From Paramecium tetraurelia (lineage: Eukaryota > Ciliophora > Oligohymenophorea > Peniculida > Parameciidae): DNA of 64,000 nucleotides. Under the pieces are notes generated by a model that was not told where the DNA came from, ran no database searches, and was given only the letters and a program-made list of their open reading frames with translations. The stretch is from the NCBI RefSeq assembly GCF_000165425.1, contig NW_001799648.1, positions 1 to 64,000 of the forward strand, given 5' to 3'. This document shows, piece by piece, positions 1 through 11,646 of this stretch (its first letter is position 1; each line of letters opens with the position of its first letter). A program made the position numbers and the translations under genes.

Positions 1-412
1 ATTAATTCTATTAATATGCTTGTATTAAGTATCTCTTGTTGAATATTTTAAAACTTTTTATGGTTTGAGTTTAATTAAATCGATGTGAAAGGGAAAATTC
101 TATAATTGCGAAAGTCTAGGTTCTTCTATTTCTATATCAATGTAAATGCTTTTAATATCTTAAAATTCTAAATTGATCTCTATTTTATAGTTGAATATTT
201 TTCAATCGAAAATCTTTTTGATATAAATTTTTATGATCCTCTATTTTCTTAATTTATATGATAATTTTCAAAAAAATTTATCCTATCGTATTTAAGTGAG
301 TGACTTATAATCATATTTTCGCACAAGGCTTTATGTTAAATTTTTGTGGTTTGATTTCTTCATTAACTTCTAAAGTTGAATTATTGGTTACAAAAATGAA
401 CATATATCTCAT
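1..412 (-). CDS. Partial unknown protein, cut by left window edge
   Basis: The minus strand stays open in the ciliate code with protein-like composition. From an ATG at 412 it reads MRYMFIFVTNNSTLEVNEEI..., and after one or two unresolved introns near 200-310 it continues through the acidic stretch IYIDIEIEEPRLSQLQNF to base 1. I do not recognise the family. The C-terminal part lies outside the window. The start is the first ATG in a plausible frame and the exon joins are not settled. The gene is divergent from the membrane protein starting at 1577. Confidence 0.4.
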
Positions 413-1576
413 TTAAAAAGTTATAAAATACTCTATCACTTAAATGGCAAATGGATATTTATATTTAGATATTATTTTGCTCTCATTATATATACACATT
501 GAATTGAGCTAATTTATCTTTATTTTCATACCTTATCAAAAAATAAATTAAATTTATTGGAATTAAAGAAATTTATTTTAGTTGTAATCATTATTTATAT
601 TAGAAGAGAATTATTAATCATTTAATTTAATATAATACAATAATATTTAAATTCTCCAATAAACTTATTTTAAAATTAATTATTAGATGTATTCCATTTA
701 TTTACCAATTCATTCTCAATACTTTATATCTTGTGGAATGAATACTTTTATTTGAATATATTTTTTTTTGGAGCAAAATAAGGAAAAGAACTTTAAAAAA
801 AAAAGATTAATTTGGGAAGAAGTAAATATTTTTGTGATATTATTTATCCAGTATTAACAAATTTTCTGCTTTCATTAAATTTCCTAAAATTTATATAAGT
901 TTATTGTATTAATTTTTGAATAATTATATTCGATAAACTTGCAATCAGTTTTATAAATGCCAGTCTAAGATAGTTTATACTATTCTTGAAATAAGTCTAG
1001 CAATCTTTCTTTAGATGCTCTTTTAAGAAATGTGACTAAAAATTAGATAAATTAAATCTTGTATAAAGTTTTGTTAATCATTCATGTTACTTACAAAATG
1101 CTTACCTAAATATTTAATCTGTATTTCATGATCTACATAGAAGATGGAGAAAAAATCATTTCTTTTTCTTTTGAATTTAAAATCAATTTATAGAAGTCTG
1201 AGACTTGGAGATATATTGGCAACTTTTAGTGAACTCACCATTATATGATTTAAGATTATGTTTATATTAAATTTTTTGAGTCATTTCATTTTTTGTCGTA
1301 ATCCTAATTAATTATAAATTGAGAATAAAAAAAAGATTAAATTGGTTTTGAACTCCTTAATATATAAAAAAAAATAATTTGAAAATCATCAAATCTAAAA
1401 TCTAAATTTTAAGACAATTTTCCAAAATATAGTGTGATATATCAACATCCTTACATTTATATAACCAAAATATTTAAGATTAAAAATAAATTCAAGTTCA
1501 TAGATAAAATTGTGGTTCATAGATAAAATTCTTAATATATAGAAGCAATAAAATTTAAATAATTATTTTCTTCCAA
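413..1576. other. AT-rich intergenic stretch, no gene seen
   Basis: Very AT-rich sequence with homopolymer A and T runs lies between two divergent genes. With only TGA as stop, open frames here are long by chance, but none shows protein-like composition. At about 1.16 kb it is long for a Paramecium intergenic region. It may hold both promoters or an undetected non-coding RNA. Confidence 0.5.
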
Positions 1577-3140
1577 ATGATGATGGAGATATCCAGAAAA
1601 CTTCGAACTTTTGACATTTTTGGCTAATAAATTCGGCTAAAAGCATCTGGCTCATCTGTTTTTTAATCTCAAATTGGAGCCTTTATGACTTTACTACTAT
1701 TTAGCACACTTACTTATTCAGGTAGTTTATTTATTTTGGAAATGAACAAAGGGAAGAATGCGATTTTTAACTCTTAAGAAGCTGTTATTCAAAATAATGA
1801 AGTATTTATCACTACAAACTAATTTTTAGGGATTCAGTTTCAACTCCACTGAACTAATATTTTCAGCTGGATTACTTGGTATTTTGGGTCAACCTATTCC
1901 AAATGAGGATAACAGAATATTTAAGATAGGATTTTATGTTTGCAACAAATCACTTAATGAAACAGAATGTATTGTAATACCAGGAGAAATTTGTGGGAAT
2001 AGAATTAGAGAGGCATCAAAAGTAATAAACAATAATTAATTTAGAAATTGAATATTGCTTAAGCATATGAAAATATAACTTATTGTATGAGCGAATAGTA
2101 TATCCGAGAGAATCCTGAAATAAGAATTTAAGGGTCAAATCGTTATGACAATTTTACTTTATTAGGAGCAGTATAATTAAACCTTCTTGTTCATTATAAT
2201 AGAAAGATGTTCAAATAACACTGAAATATAGAGTACGATATTATTTAATCTAGATTGTGCATCCAATGAAGAAATCGATAATTATATTGCAAATGCCAAT
2301 CTTTATTACTCATACACCTTTCATTAACTTAATAAAGAATTAGATGTTTCCCCATATTAGTAAACTGAAAATATCGACCTTACTTCTCTCTATTATAAAG
2401 TAGGTAAGTATATTAAAATTTATTTACAATATTCTTAAAGTTATCTAGAATATAATCCCTTCTATTTTTTTCCAAGATCAGTGTAGCATGATGGGGTTGA
2501 ATATTAAAAGACAGTAACTGATAGTGTGCTTTATTTCTAGGATGCCAATACCTTAGCTAGAATAGAGGTCCATTTGGATGCTAAGAAAAAGGTTTGCTAC
2601 ATTACATATTAAACTTTAATGGATGTAGCTGCTAAACTAGGAGGGTTATTTACAATCATAAGAGCTTTGTTGGATATTATATTATATCCAATTTAATCTA
2701 TTCTCTATAAGCTTTTTTTGATAAATTTTTTAATCAATCATTAGAATAATGGTACCAATAAGGATATTTAATTATAAAAGTCTAAAAAATAAGAAATATG
2801 CATTCATTAACTGATAACTTCTTCAGTGAAAAGAGAATTTTTTAATTAATAATCTTAATTAATCAATAAGTATTTAGATATTAGACAAATATTAATACAT
2901 CCGCTGTAATTTACATAAAAAATAGAGGGTTTATAGGATTCAATAAAGAAAATTGATATCCTTAGTTCTAGATAAATTAAACTTATTAGCAAACAAGAAA
3001 TGGATGAGCTTGTTGTGCAAAGCAACAATGAAGAGTGCCCAGATTGCAGATGTTTAAGCTATGGTACTATCAATTCGGAAAGCAAGGTAAGAAATTAAGA
3101 TAAGTATGCAATTCCAAGAATGAAAATTTAAATTCATTGA
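1577..3140 (+). CDS. Ciliate-type two-TM membrane protein
   Basis: About 490 residues in the ciliate code. The N-terminus runs KLRTFDIFGQQIRLKASGSS and then a hydrophobic segment, IGAFMTLLLFSTLTYSGSLF. A large extracytoplasmic region with paired cysteines follows (VCNKSLNETEC, ERCSN, LDCASNEE). The C-terminal half has VHLDAKKKVCYITYQTLMDV, a glycine-bearing second TM segment (AAKLGGLFTIIRALLDIILY) and a cytoplasmic tail. This layout matches a large family of uncharacterised two-TM proteins I recall from Paramecium and Tetrahymena; their function is unknown. Introns are visible at 1802-1829 and 2022-2044, with a longer candidate near 2404-2448. One frame change near 2150-2190 has no canonical intron. 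I chose the first of three tandem ATGs. Confidence 0.7.
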
Positions 3141-3519
3141 TGTATTTGATATCTAATTTATAATATTATCAATAAAAAATCACTATGGAATCATTAAAAA
3201 TTAAATGAGTTTATCCAAATTGTGAATTTATCATTCGAAATCATATGAATTATCAATTATTTTTGATTACTTTCAATAACTGCTATGAGACTTCCAAAAA
3301 TGGAACTAAAATTAGCTCAGTATTCAAAAACTAAAGATTTACATTTAATATTTTAAAAGAAAAATAGAATTAAAAATTATTAGTAATGTTAATCACTGAA
3401 TAATTTAATCAAAAGAAAGTGGCAGTAAATATATTCGATTTACATAATTAATTATGATAATATGAATCTTAAAATATTAAAAATTGAAATAACATATAAC
3501 CTCTGTATATTAATAAAAT

Positions 3520-5507
3520 TCAACACATTAGTTGTGGCATTTTTAATTTTCCTTCTTTGATTACTTAATTTAAATCTTTATACTTGAGACTTTTTATAAG
3601 TGCTTCGATTTCAGGTAGATTTGGCTCAATATCAGCTTATCGCAGAACATAAGCAACATCATACATAGCTAATCATAGAATAAATAATTTACTTGGAGAC
3701 TTATTTCCTCCTAATAAAAGTAAAGCGTAAGTAGCAACATAAGATGATCTCACATTATCGTTCTAATCTTTTGGTTGAATGCATATTGGTTGAATGCATT
3801 TTGGTCGAATGCATTTTGGTAAATAATCATATTGATTTACTTCCTAATTATTTTGAGTTAAGGCATCCTAATCAATTCTCTCTACATCAAAATTTCTACA
3901 ATAATTAATTATGCTCATGAATTCAGATTTTATAACAGTAGTTTAAGAACTTAATACTGTTATTCTTCTGAGAAACTCGTTTAACTTACTTAGTATAATT
4001 TGATTCCTTTGTTCCAAATTTTCAAATTTCTGAAACTTAAATATTTTTTCAAGTTGTTCATCAATAATATTTTTGAACTCTATCAATAGGACTTTAATTT
4101 CTTAATTTTATTCCTTTTCTATTAATTAATTTAAGTCATCTAAACTTTGGGTAACAATCTACCAAACAGATTAGACAAGATTTAGAGGTTTTTTGTAATA
4201 GTAGATTTAACATAGCAACCCAGTTTTGCCTTATTTAGTTTATTCTGAAGTTTTTCTTTAACCTTCTCTTTAGTTAGATTTTCCTCTACTTTTTCTTTTG
4301 CAAAACAATCAATAAATTTAGAAATTTCTTCCTTTTATTTCAGATGTTTTTGAAGCATAGTCATTGTAGATTCCGATAAATTTTGGGCTTTTAGACTTCC
4401 ATCTGCAAGTTTATCTAATAGGTCTAAAAGAGGATCCATTAGTTGAAGTGCTTCTTGATCTTTACTATTATTAGTGGTTTCCATATTGTTTAAAACTTCT
4501 TAAACTACTGCTTTCATCTCTTAAAAAATTTATTAGCTATTTTGATGCTTTGTTGCAACAGTCTCTATTATTCTCTCTGATATTGAATTGCATATAAGCT
4601 AAGAAATATGACGTGGATCCATAGTCGGGTCAATCTCTTATCCATCTAACATCATTTTTTTTTTGGTTCCATCTGTTTTTTTAAGATATGGTTCACCAGG
4701 TGGAACCATTGTGGTAGTATTTTTCGAAGCAATTGTTGTATAAACTGGCTAGTTAACTTGAAGGAGCTTTGATGATACACTCAGAAGCTGTTTGATTTCG
4801 TAAAATATTGTTGTAAATTCTTATTATAATTATTATTGAGACCTGCCACCTCTTTAAACTTCGAAAATGGCAGGGCAGCTTGAGTTTTAATTATGGATTG
4901 CCTTTCTTAAGACATTAGATATTGTGTTTGGAAATGAATTTCCAACAGCTACACTTATAAATTAAATCAAGTATTTTTATTTCATTTATTCTATTAAATT
5001 AGTTAATTAGTTAAAGTCAAAAGACTCCTGACCATCACTTATGAATACAATTGTTATATTATTTTGGTAATAATTATTTAAAAGTTTTTAAAAAATTGTC
5101 TTAAAAGTTTCGGTGATATTTCCACTCCCTGCACTTCTAAATGGAAGAAAATCATAAAGTTATCATTCCCATTAATATTTCATCTGCTATGATCCTAGAC
5201 AGGAAAAAGTAGCATTATGAGCATCTACAACGGCTTCATATTCACCAGACATAGAGCCAGTTCCATCAATAAGGGTGATTAGATAAGATTATGTCGTTGT
5301 GCAATTCTTTGCCACATATACTTCATACTAACAGCTCATTTTACCTCCTTAATAATTTTATTTCAAGCTTTCATCTTGATCTTAATAGAAGTCTATTTCT
5401 ATTATTGTGATTTCTACTAAAATTCTTTTGTAGATCTTAATGCTTCTTAGTAATAAATTAGTTTGAAAATAAAAATTTTGGAAGTAATCGAATGGATTAT
5501 GTATCAT
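3520..5507 (-). CDS. von Willebrand factor A domain protein
   Basis: A vWA domain begins about residue 70: LITLIDGTGSMSGEYEAVVD gives the MIDAS motif DxTxS as D-G-T-G-S, and TIVFISDGQESFD is the later conserved strand. This fold normally binds a divalent metal and a protein ligand. The middle is a charged helical region with coiled-coil stretches (EALQLMDPLLDLLDKLADGS). Near the C-terminus a short tandem PxCIQ repeat sits beside a 24 nt intron (about 3684-3707), and the protein ends ...KLKMPQLMC. I use the most upstream in-frame ATG (5507); the ATG at 5339 (MSCQYEVYVAKN) would start nearer the vWA domain and is a good alternative. Length is about 650 residues. Partner and pathway are unknown. 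Confidence 0.8.
3771..3815 (-). repeat. Three tandem 15-nt repeats inside the vWA gene
   Basis: On the plus strand three 15-base units TTGGTTGAATGCATA/T follow one another with one or two changes between copies, and a partial fourth (TTGGT) follows. They encode a five-residue unit, roughly P-K/I-C-I-Q/R, in the reverse-strand protein. The period is a multiple of three, so copy-number change would keep the frame. Confidence 0.85.
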
Positions 5508-6625
5508 GATTCATTAACAGAATCATTAAATTCTCTACTTAAGCAAATACTTGGGAAAATATTACGAATTTCAAGAATCTAGAATCTAAGAAGAATTTAG
5601 AAGTAATTGAGTTAGGGATTATTAATGTTGTGTACTGCTATTATATTCAAGCAAAATATTGGTGCATAAATTCTGGATTTGATTGACTATTTTAAAGAGA
5701 TAAAATAAGCCAATTAAGGGAATAAAATTATATAATAAAGAATATTTTTTAAATTATTATAAAACTTATATTTCTGTTTTAAACTGAAAAATAATTAATT
5801 ATTAAATTTTCGAATTACATCAATATTCATGTATTTTAATGTAAAGATTGGCTATTACCATAATTGTATGATTGTAAAATTCAAATTATTTAATAAAGAA
5901 TTACTACCATAATTAATTAATTTTCTTTGTATTAAAATAAAATGGTTTATCAATATAAAAATTTTAATTTTTAATAATTCTCCTTGCTTATGAAAAAAAT
6001 GGATTCATCTTTGACCTCATTACCATAAATTTATAAGGGTTATTTAATAATTATTAACAATATCATTATGTAAAATTTAAAAAGAAAGTAATAATTCATT
6101 AAGTATTCTGGAATTCAATTATAATTTACATTCATTATAAAAAACAAATATTATTATCAATATTTAATTTTAATTATCGCTAAATAAATTGGAAAATCCA
6201 ATTCAAATCTCCTTTTAAATTATCATATGAATACTGAAAAATAGTTTTAATTCTCTTTCTTAAATATTAAATATTAGACTAAAAATGTCAAAATAATAAA
6301 AAATATTAATATTCTGAAATTAAATTGTGTATTTGTTTTTTTTGTCCGAAGAGCGAAGCTTAATACTATTGGCAACAAAAGTATTTTACATATGTAATTT
6401 AAGTGAATGCTATTGTTAATATATTAAAAATTAAGCCTTTATCTTAATTTATATTAAAAGCATATTCCTATCAAATAACAATAGAAAACTTCACTGAGGC
6501 AGAAATATAATAATTGATGAGTATATTTGCCTTATATAAACAAATAATTTTCAGATTCTCCTTGATTATTCACCTCAAGAATTGATTTTAATATAATTTC
6601 TATACAAAGTAACATTAAATATATA
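5508..6625. other. AT-rich spacer, no convincing gene
   Basis: Mostly A+T with long A and T runs. One open frame on the minus strand around 5830-6060 begins MRSKMNPFFSQARR, but its length is within chance expectation when only TGA stops translation, so it is not called. A short GC-richer patch (TCCGAAGAGCGAAGC) lies near 6343. Confidence 0.4.
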
Positions 6626-6865
6626 TCAGAGCCAAATGAATTAACTTTTCCAATCTTGCTTTTTTTATTGTTTGCCTGTTGGCGGGAGAATAAACTCTTC
6701 CACAATTGTTCTATTTAGACGAGAATGAATGATTGTTAAAGGTGACTGTTAATTTTAAACATTTTCTTCTTCATTCAATTCCTCGAACTATGAATTCATG
6801 TCAAATGGGGATATTTTGGCTAAATTTGACAATGGAGTGGTAAAATAAATTTTTGGATGGTTCAT
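6626..6865 (-). CDS. Small hypothetical protein, 79 aa
   Basis: A complete intronless reading frame from ATG 6865 to TGA 6626 in the ciliate code. It contains four in-frame TAA or TAG codons read as Gln and would be missed with the standard code. The product begins MNHPKIYFTTPLSNLAK, has an acidic stretch (QFEELNEEENVQ), and ends with VEEFILPPTGKQ and a basic tail. The local base composition is richer in G+C than the flanks, like other coding segments here. No family is recognised and no TM segment or signal peptide is seen. An open frame of this length can occur by chance, so the call rests on composition. Confidence 0.45.
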
Positions 6866-7390
6866 TTACTATAATTAAATTTGATTTGATTTGGATATAA
6901 TAACCTAATAATTAATTATATTTTATAACAAGAAAATAATATCATTAACATATCAGGAATAATTTAGGAAAATTCAATTTTTTAATTGCTTATTTAAATT
7001 TGAAAAATACAATAAAGCTGATAAACTTTGGTTGGCTTGTAAGTTGTTTTAAGAGCTCCAATAAATTAATCTAATTGTTAAATTAGAATTATTACTCTAG
7101 ATATTTCTTCCAATGCCCATTTTTCCATTAATTAATTACCACTTCAATATTATTCATAATATGATTCTTAATGAACCTTAATTATTATTATATTACAAAT
7201 GAATTAACGAATAATTTCTTAGATTTATTTTAATCAAGAATATAGAATATAATATTATCATTCTCCTTTAGACTTTTAAATAGCCATTCTTATTCAATAT
7301 AGCTTCTATAATTAAAAATATTTTGAGCAGTATACTTATTAATAATGTATTAGAATAAATTTTTATCTTTATAAAAATTAAAAAAAAGAA
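6866..7390. other. AT-rich spacer
   Basis: No coding-like frame seen on either strand. It separates the small gene at 6626-6865 from the tRNA-like element. Confidence 0.4.
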
Positions 7391-7453
7391 GGGAGAATCA
7401 GGGTTCGCACCAGAGACCTACAGAGATGCAGTCAGGTGCTGAGCTATACTCCC
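7391..7453 (-). tRNA. Degenerate tRNA-Cys(GCA)-like sequence
   Basis: Read on the minus strand, the element starts GGGAGTATAGCTCAG and ends CCCTGATTCTCCC, so six of seven acceptor pairs form. The anticodon region CTGACTGCATC places GCA in the loop (Cys). A T-loop TGCGAAC sits where TTCGAAC is expected. The length is 63 nt, not about 72: after GCTCAG the usual D-loop and the 3' half of the D stem are missing. The 3' side of the anticodon stem also pairs poorly. It looks like an old tRNA-Cys gene that lost about 8 nt of the D arm. A functional shortened tRNA is less likely. Confidence 0.5.
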
Positions 7454-7549
7454 AACTATTAAAAATGATTGAATGAATTCATAATATCAGTGGTTAATTT
7501 TATTTTTAAATTTCTTCTTTATTAAATTTAATTATCTATTTATTTAATC

Positions 7550-8782
7550 ATGATAACGACACCAGCTTAAAATAATACTAGCTCAATACAAGAGAAGTTA
7601 ATGGAGGAACGCAAGAGATGTATGTAATCTCAATTCAAATTTTAGTGATAACTTCTTTTGAATAAAAATTCTTAGGCGATGAATAAGCCCGCTAAGCTTA
7701 ATATGCAGACCAAGCTACATATAATGGTTAGATAAACGAGAAACAAAATAAATAAGGAGTAGGAAAATACTTATTCCCAAATGGAGATGTGTATTATTTA
7801 TTGGTGATTATTTTAGGTACATTGGACAGTGGTCTAACGATCTGTTCAATGGAGAAGGCGTTTATCTTTTCAATAATGGAGAACGATACGAGGGACATTT
7901 ATTGAACGGTAAAAAGCATGGCGTAGGTATCTACTACTATGCAAATGGTAATATGTATAATGGGGAATGGATCAATGATTTGAAACATGGAAAAGGCAAA
8001 TATTCGTATTACTTACAAGGGGAATCTTTTGATGGTGAATGGCAATATGGAGAAAGACATGGAAGAGGAGTCTACTTATACTCGCTTGGAGATAGATATG
8101 ATGGTCTTTGGGAAAGAGGGCTCAAATGGGGTAGAGGAATTGTGGAGTTTGCATCTGGAGCGAGATATGAGGGTTAGTTTGCAAGTGACAAAGCCACAGG
8201 TTAGGGAACTATGATATATGTTAACAATGACAAATACGAAGGACAATGGAATGATGGATTAAAACATGGTTATGGAGTTTATACTATGGCCGATGGATCC
8301 AGATATGAGGGGAATTGGATGAATGATGAAAGAGAAGGGCAAGGTCTTTTTCTTTATGCATCAGGCGATAAATATGAAGGCATGTATAGTAAAAATGTGA
8401 AAAGTGGATATGGAGTGTATGTTGCTTCGAACGGAGATAGATATGAAGGAGAATGGGCAAATGATAAAAGGTAAGGGAATGGTACACTCTATATGGCCAA
8501 TGGGGATAAGTATATTGGAGAATGGAAAGAGGGTGAGAAATCTGGTAAAGGTATTTACTATTTTGCACACGGTGATACTTATGATGGTAATAATTCAAAA
8601 TCTAAATTCTAGGCTATTGGTTGGGTGGTATGAGACATGGGTATGGTAAATATTCTTGGAGCATAGGCGACTATTATGAGGGAGAATGGAGATTTGATAA
8701 AATGAATGGTAAGGGGAAATTTAAAGGAGCTGATGGTTCAGAATATGTGGGGGAGTTTTCAAATGACAATAAAGTAAATTGA
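7550..8782 (+). CDS. MORN-repeat protein
   Basis: About 384 residues. After a roughly 50-residue N-terminus, about 14 MORN repeats fill the protein, each near 20-23 residues with the pattern GxGxYxxxxGxxYxGxW (examples: HGVGIYYYANGNMYNGEW; HGYGVYTMADGSRYEGNW; GNGTLYMANGDKYIGEW). MORN arrays form rigid beta-hairpin stacks and act as scaffolds at membranes, basal bodies or cilia. Three introns of 26 nt are clear, near 7629-7654, 7789-7814 and 8586-8611, each restoring the repeat frame. It ends converging on the coiled-coil gene with only 22 bp between stop codons. No kinase or SET domain is attached, so a structural role is the likeliest inference. Confidence 0.92.
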
Positions 8783-8804
8783 TTTGTCTTATATATTGCT
8801 ATTT

Positions 8805-9428
8805 TCATAATAATTATTATTATTAAATAATTTAGTTTAATTCATCGATAGTTTAATCTTTCAAATTCATTATTTATTGCACTTCCATTTAGTTCTGCAT
8901 TAATTCCTATTGAAATTCTTGCTAAATATTTTGGATTGTGAATAAATTCTATTGAATAACTTAAGATTGATTATAGATTTATTATCTTTATTATTCAATT
9001 ATTTATTATTGTTATTCGCATTTTTGCTTCCATTCATCACACTCTGAACTAACCTAATTTTTTTGAATCATCAACTCGTCAATAAATGATTTATATTTTT
9101 AAACTACAGATTTTAGGTTATGTTTCTACTCTATCAAACATGATTCTAATTAGGATTTCCTAAGAATATTTAATAACAATCTACATTTCAAATTTCAACT
9201 AAAAAACTAGTTTTTTAAGTTCATGATTTTCCTGTCGATAATAATCAACACTATCACAATAAGATTTGCAATCATCATTTGTGCTCAAATTGCTTAGATT
9301 CTAAACTCTGAAATAATAAATGACTTGATATACTTGTTTTCTTTATCTGTTGTTTAGATTCTTTTTTTATTAAATTTGTTCAAATAGGAATTTTTTTTGT
9401 CTGGGGTGTGAGTAGTATTTATATACAT
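8805..9428 (-). CDS. Coiled-coil protein
   Basis: About 190 residues: MYINTTHTPDKKNSYLNKF..., then a charged helix rich in Gln, Lys and Glu (ELKKLVFQLKFE; KYKSFIDELMIQKNQ; KCEQQQQIIEQQRQQ) up to the end ...TIDELNQIIQQQQLL. Many Gln residues are TAA or TAG codons, so the standard code hides the gene. Two introns of 25-26 nt, near 9319-9344 and 9165-9190, join three frames into one continuous helix. No family is recognised; a scaffold or cytoskeletal role is only a guess from the coiled coil. Confidence 0.75.
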
Positions 9429-10046
9429 TTTTTAAATTTTAGATGTCTGTTAATATAAAAATTAGTATTTTATATAAATGATAAAACTTTGACATGACTT
9501 AATCAACTTTAACTTTATTAAGTTTGATCCATTTTATGATACTCCTGCCTGGAATGTAGTTCTGGATTGTATTCATAAATGTATTACATGAATTAAGATT
9601 CTTTTGAGAAAAATCATTTCTATTAAACTATCCTTGTCTCTACAAATAAATGATAAAATTGGATAATAGTAATTAATTATCGTCTTTAATTGCACTTTCA
9701 ATATGTGAGATATACAATTAATTGATATTTTGCAAAAGAAATAAATAACCTTATATCTCACTAGAATGAGTGTTAATTGGAAATTCCTGATATGTTCTTA
9801 AATTCATTGATAGATATCCAATAATCAGACAATAATAATTGACAATTTATTTTAGTATTCACTTTTATAATAAATATAAATTGATTAGCTTAAATGGCCA
9901 ACATCCTTATATCAAATGGATAAACAAAACTGCATGATATCATTTTTAAGATACTTAGGCTAATTATAATCAAGAAGTTCTTGTTAGATTTTGCATTTAT
10001 AATAACCATGGATTTAGATTATGAAAATATAAATAATGAATATTAA
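9429..10046. other. AT-rich spacer between two minus-strand genes
   Basis: No gene supported. A hydrophobic open frame on the minus strand (9573-9761) is within chance length and composition. Confidence 0.4.
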
Positions 10047-10802
10047 TCAATCCATAGAATTAAAATAATGAAAGTATGTGTATTTTATATTTTCATTTAA
10101 TATTATTAATATTCTAAATAAAAGGAATAGCCGTATAATTTTTTTGAAGATTGCTTTTTGGCTATCTAATTTCTTTGGATTATAAATTTGGCAATCTAAT
10201 TGGCCTAATATTTAGTAAATTGAGTACTGAGTTGTTCGAAAAGTCTTCTCTTCTCCACTGCTTTGACTCAGTTGTTGGATTAGGTGATCATAAATCTACT
10301 TTGTCAACACTTTCGGAGCTGCCATTGATGAGTTCAAGGAGGATGGTTGTTATGCAAAACTATCCAACTTATTTTTTAATTCAACACTTAATTCCATTAA
10401 TTTTGAGACATTGGTTTCGAAGTTGTTAACCTGTTTATTCTATAAATCCTTATTTATACGATTAAGTCTGTTATTCTCCTTCTGCAAAACTTATAGTTTC
10501 TATTCGTACTCTGACTTCACACTTTCTATCTCTTGTTTTAAAGTCTGTTCTTTATCCATTGTCGTTGATGATAAACTAATAAGATATAATTGTTCTTATA
10601 GGTTTTGATTGTCCCTTCTAAGCTATATTAATTCTTATTAGACTATTTCCAACCTTTCTTCTAATGATTAAGTTTAGTTTATTTAAACTGCTGCCTTCTC
10701 CAATTATCGTTGAAGACTGTATACAAGCAAGGTTAGTCTTTAATTTTCATCAGTTAGTTTTGAGTTCAGATCAATAAGGTTATCTTTTGTAATATGATTC
10801 AT
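10047..10802 (-). CDS. Coiled-coil protein, single exon
   Basis: About 251 residues with no clear intron. It starts MNHITKDNLIDLNSKLTDEN and forms a long heptad-like helix (ERLEIVQQELIQLRRDNQN; KQEIESVKSEYEQKLQVLQK), followed by a non-coiled segment beginning LNSSMAAPKVLTKQIYDHL. The last 25 residues are hydrophobic and AT-rich and could instead be untranslated if an unseen intron changes the frame. No known domain is recognised. Like its neighbour at 8805 it is probably a structural protein, but nothing in the sequence fixes a location. Confidence 0.75.
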
Positions 10803-11646
10803 AAATATTATTATTCAAGACAATCATTTTATCTTAATTTGATACAAGCTTATAATAGCTTTATAAAATAATGAATAATTGTATTTATAATCTTAGACAT
10901 AATTACTGAAGAGAATCAAAAGGCAGACTTTTATCAAATGTGATATTCATGATTGGAATGAATTAAATATTTATTCGGTAGAAATCTCTTTGAATTTTCT
11001 TAATTGTAGTTCTTAATTAAATACGTAAAAGAATAATGCAAAATAACTTATTTTCGTAACCTTTAGATTATCAAAGAAATCTAATGATATTTCAGTTTCA
11101 TAGTACATACTCACGAAATTTGAATTATCCAGTAGTATTCAATATCATAAAAATATTTGAAGAATTATCATTTTTGCAGATTGCCAAAAAGTAAGAATTC
11201 AGGATGTTACTTTTATAAATAATCATCAGCAATTTTAAAATCCTATCCTTCTGTTGTACAATAATTTCTAAATTAGATACAATATTTTCTTAAAGAATTT
11301 GTGCAATTAATTTTGTATTATAAATTTATACCAAAGACTAATAATAATTTTACAACATGCAATTTCATAGTCCATGCAATTTAAGCAGAAAAATTCAACT
11401 AGTCAGTTGGTTATAGTTATTTTTTTATTCACAAAATTATGTTATTTTTAGATTTTATTAAATAGACAATTCTGGGGAATAAAGAATATTGAGGTAAATG
11501 AAGTTCAGGTAAGGTAGCACAATGATTTTAAATTTTAGTTCAATTGTAAAAGCATTTCTTACAAATTGAAATTGTGAGCATGGATAATTTGATAATTTTA
11601 TTTATTAGATTGAATTAGATTAAAATGAATAATATAATATAATAAT
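10803..11646. other. Intergenic, nothing recognised
   Basis: AT-rich sequence of 0.84 kb with no protein-like frame on either strand. It includes the upstream region of the 10047-10802 gene and the 3' flank of the ANTH gene. Confidence 0.4.

Noticed and set aside
5830-6060. Open minus-strand frame starting MRSKMNPFFSQARR
   Set aside because: With TGA as the only stop, frames of 70-90 codons are common in such AT-rich DNA; no motif or composition supports it.
9573-9761. Hydrophobic minus-strand ORF, possible small membrane protein
   Set aside because: Length within chance and composition like spacer DNA.
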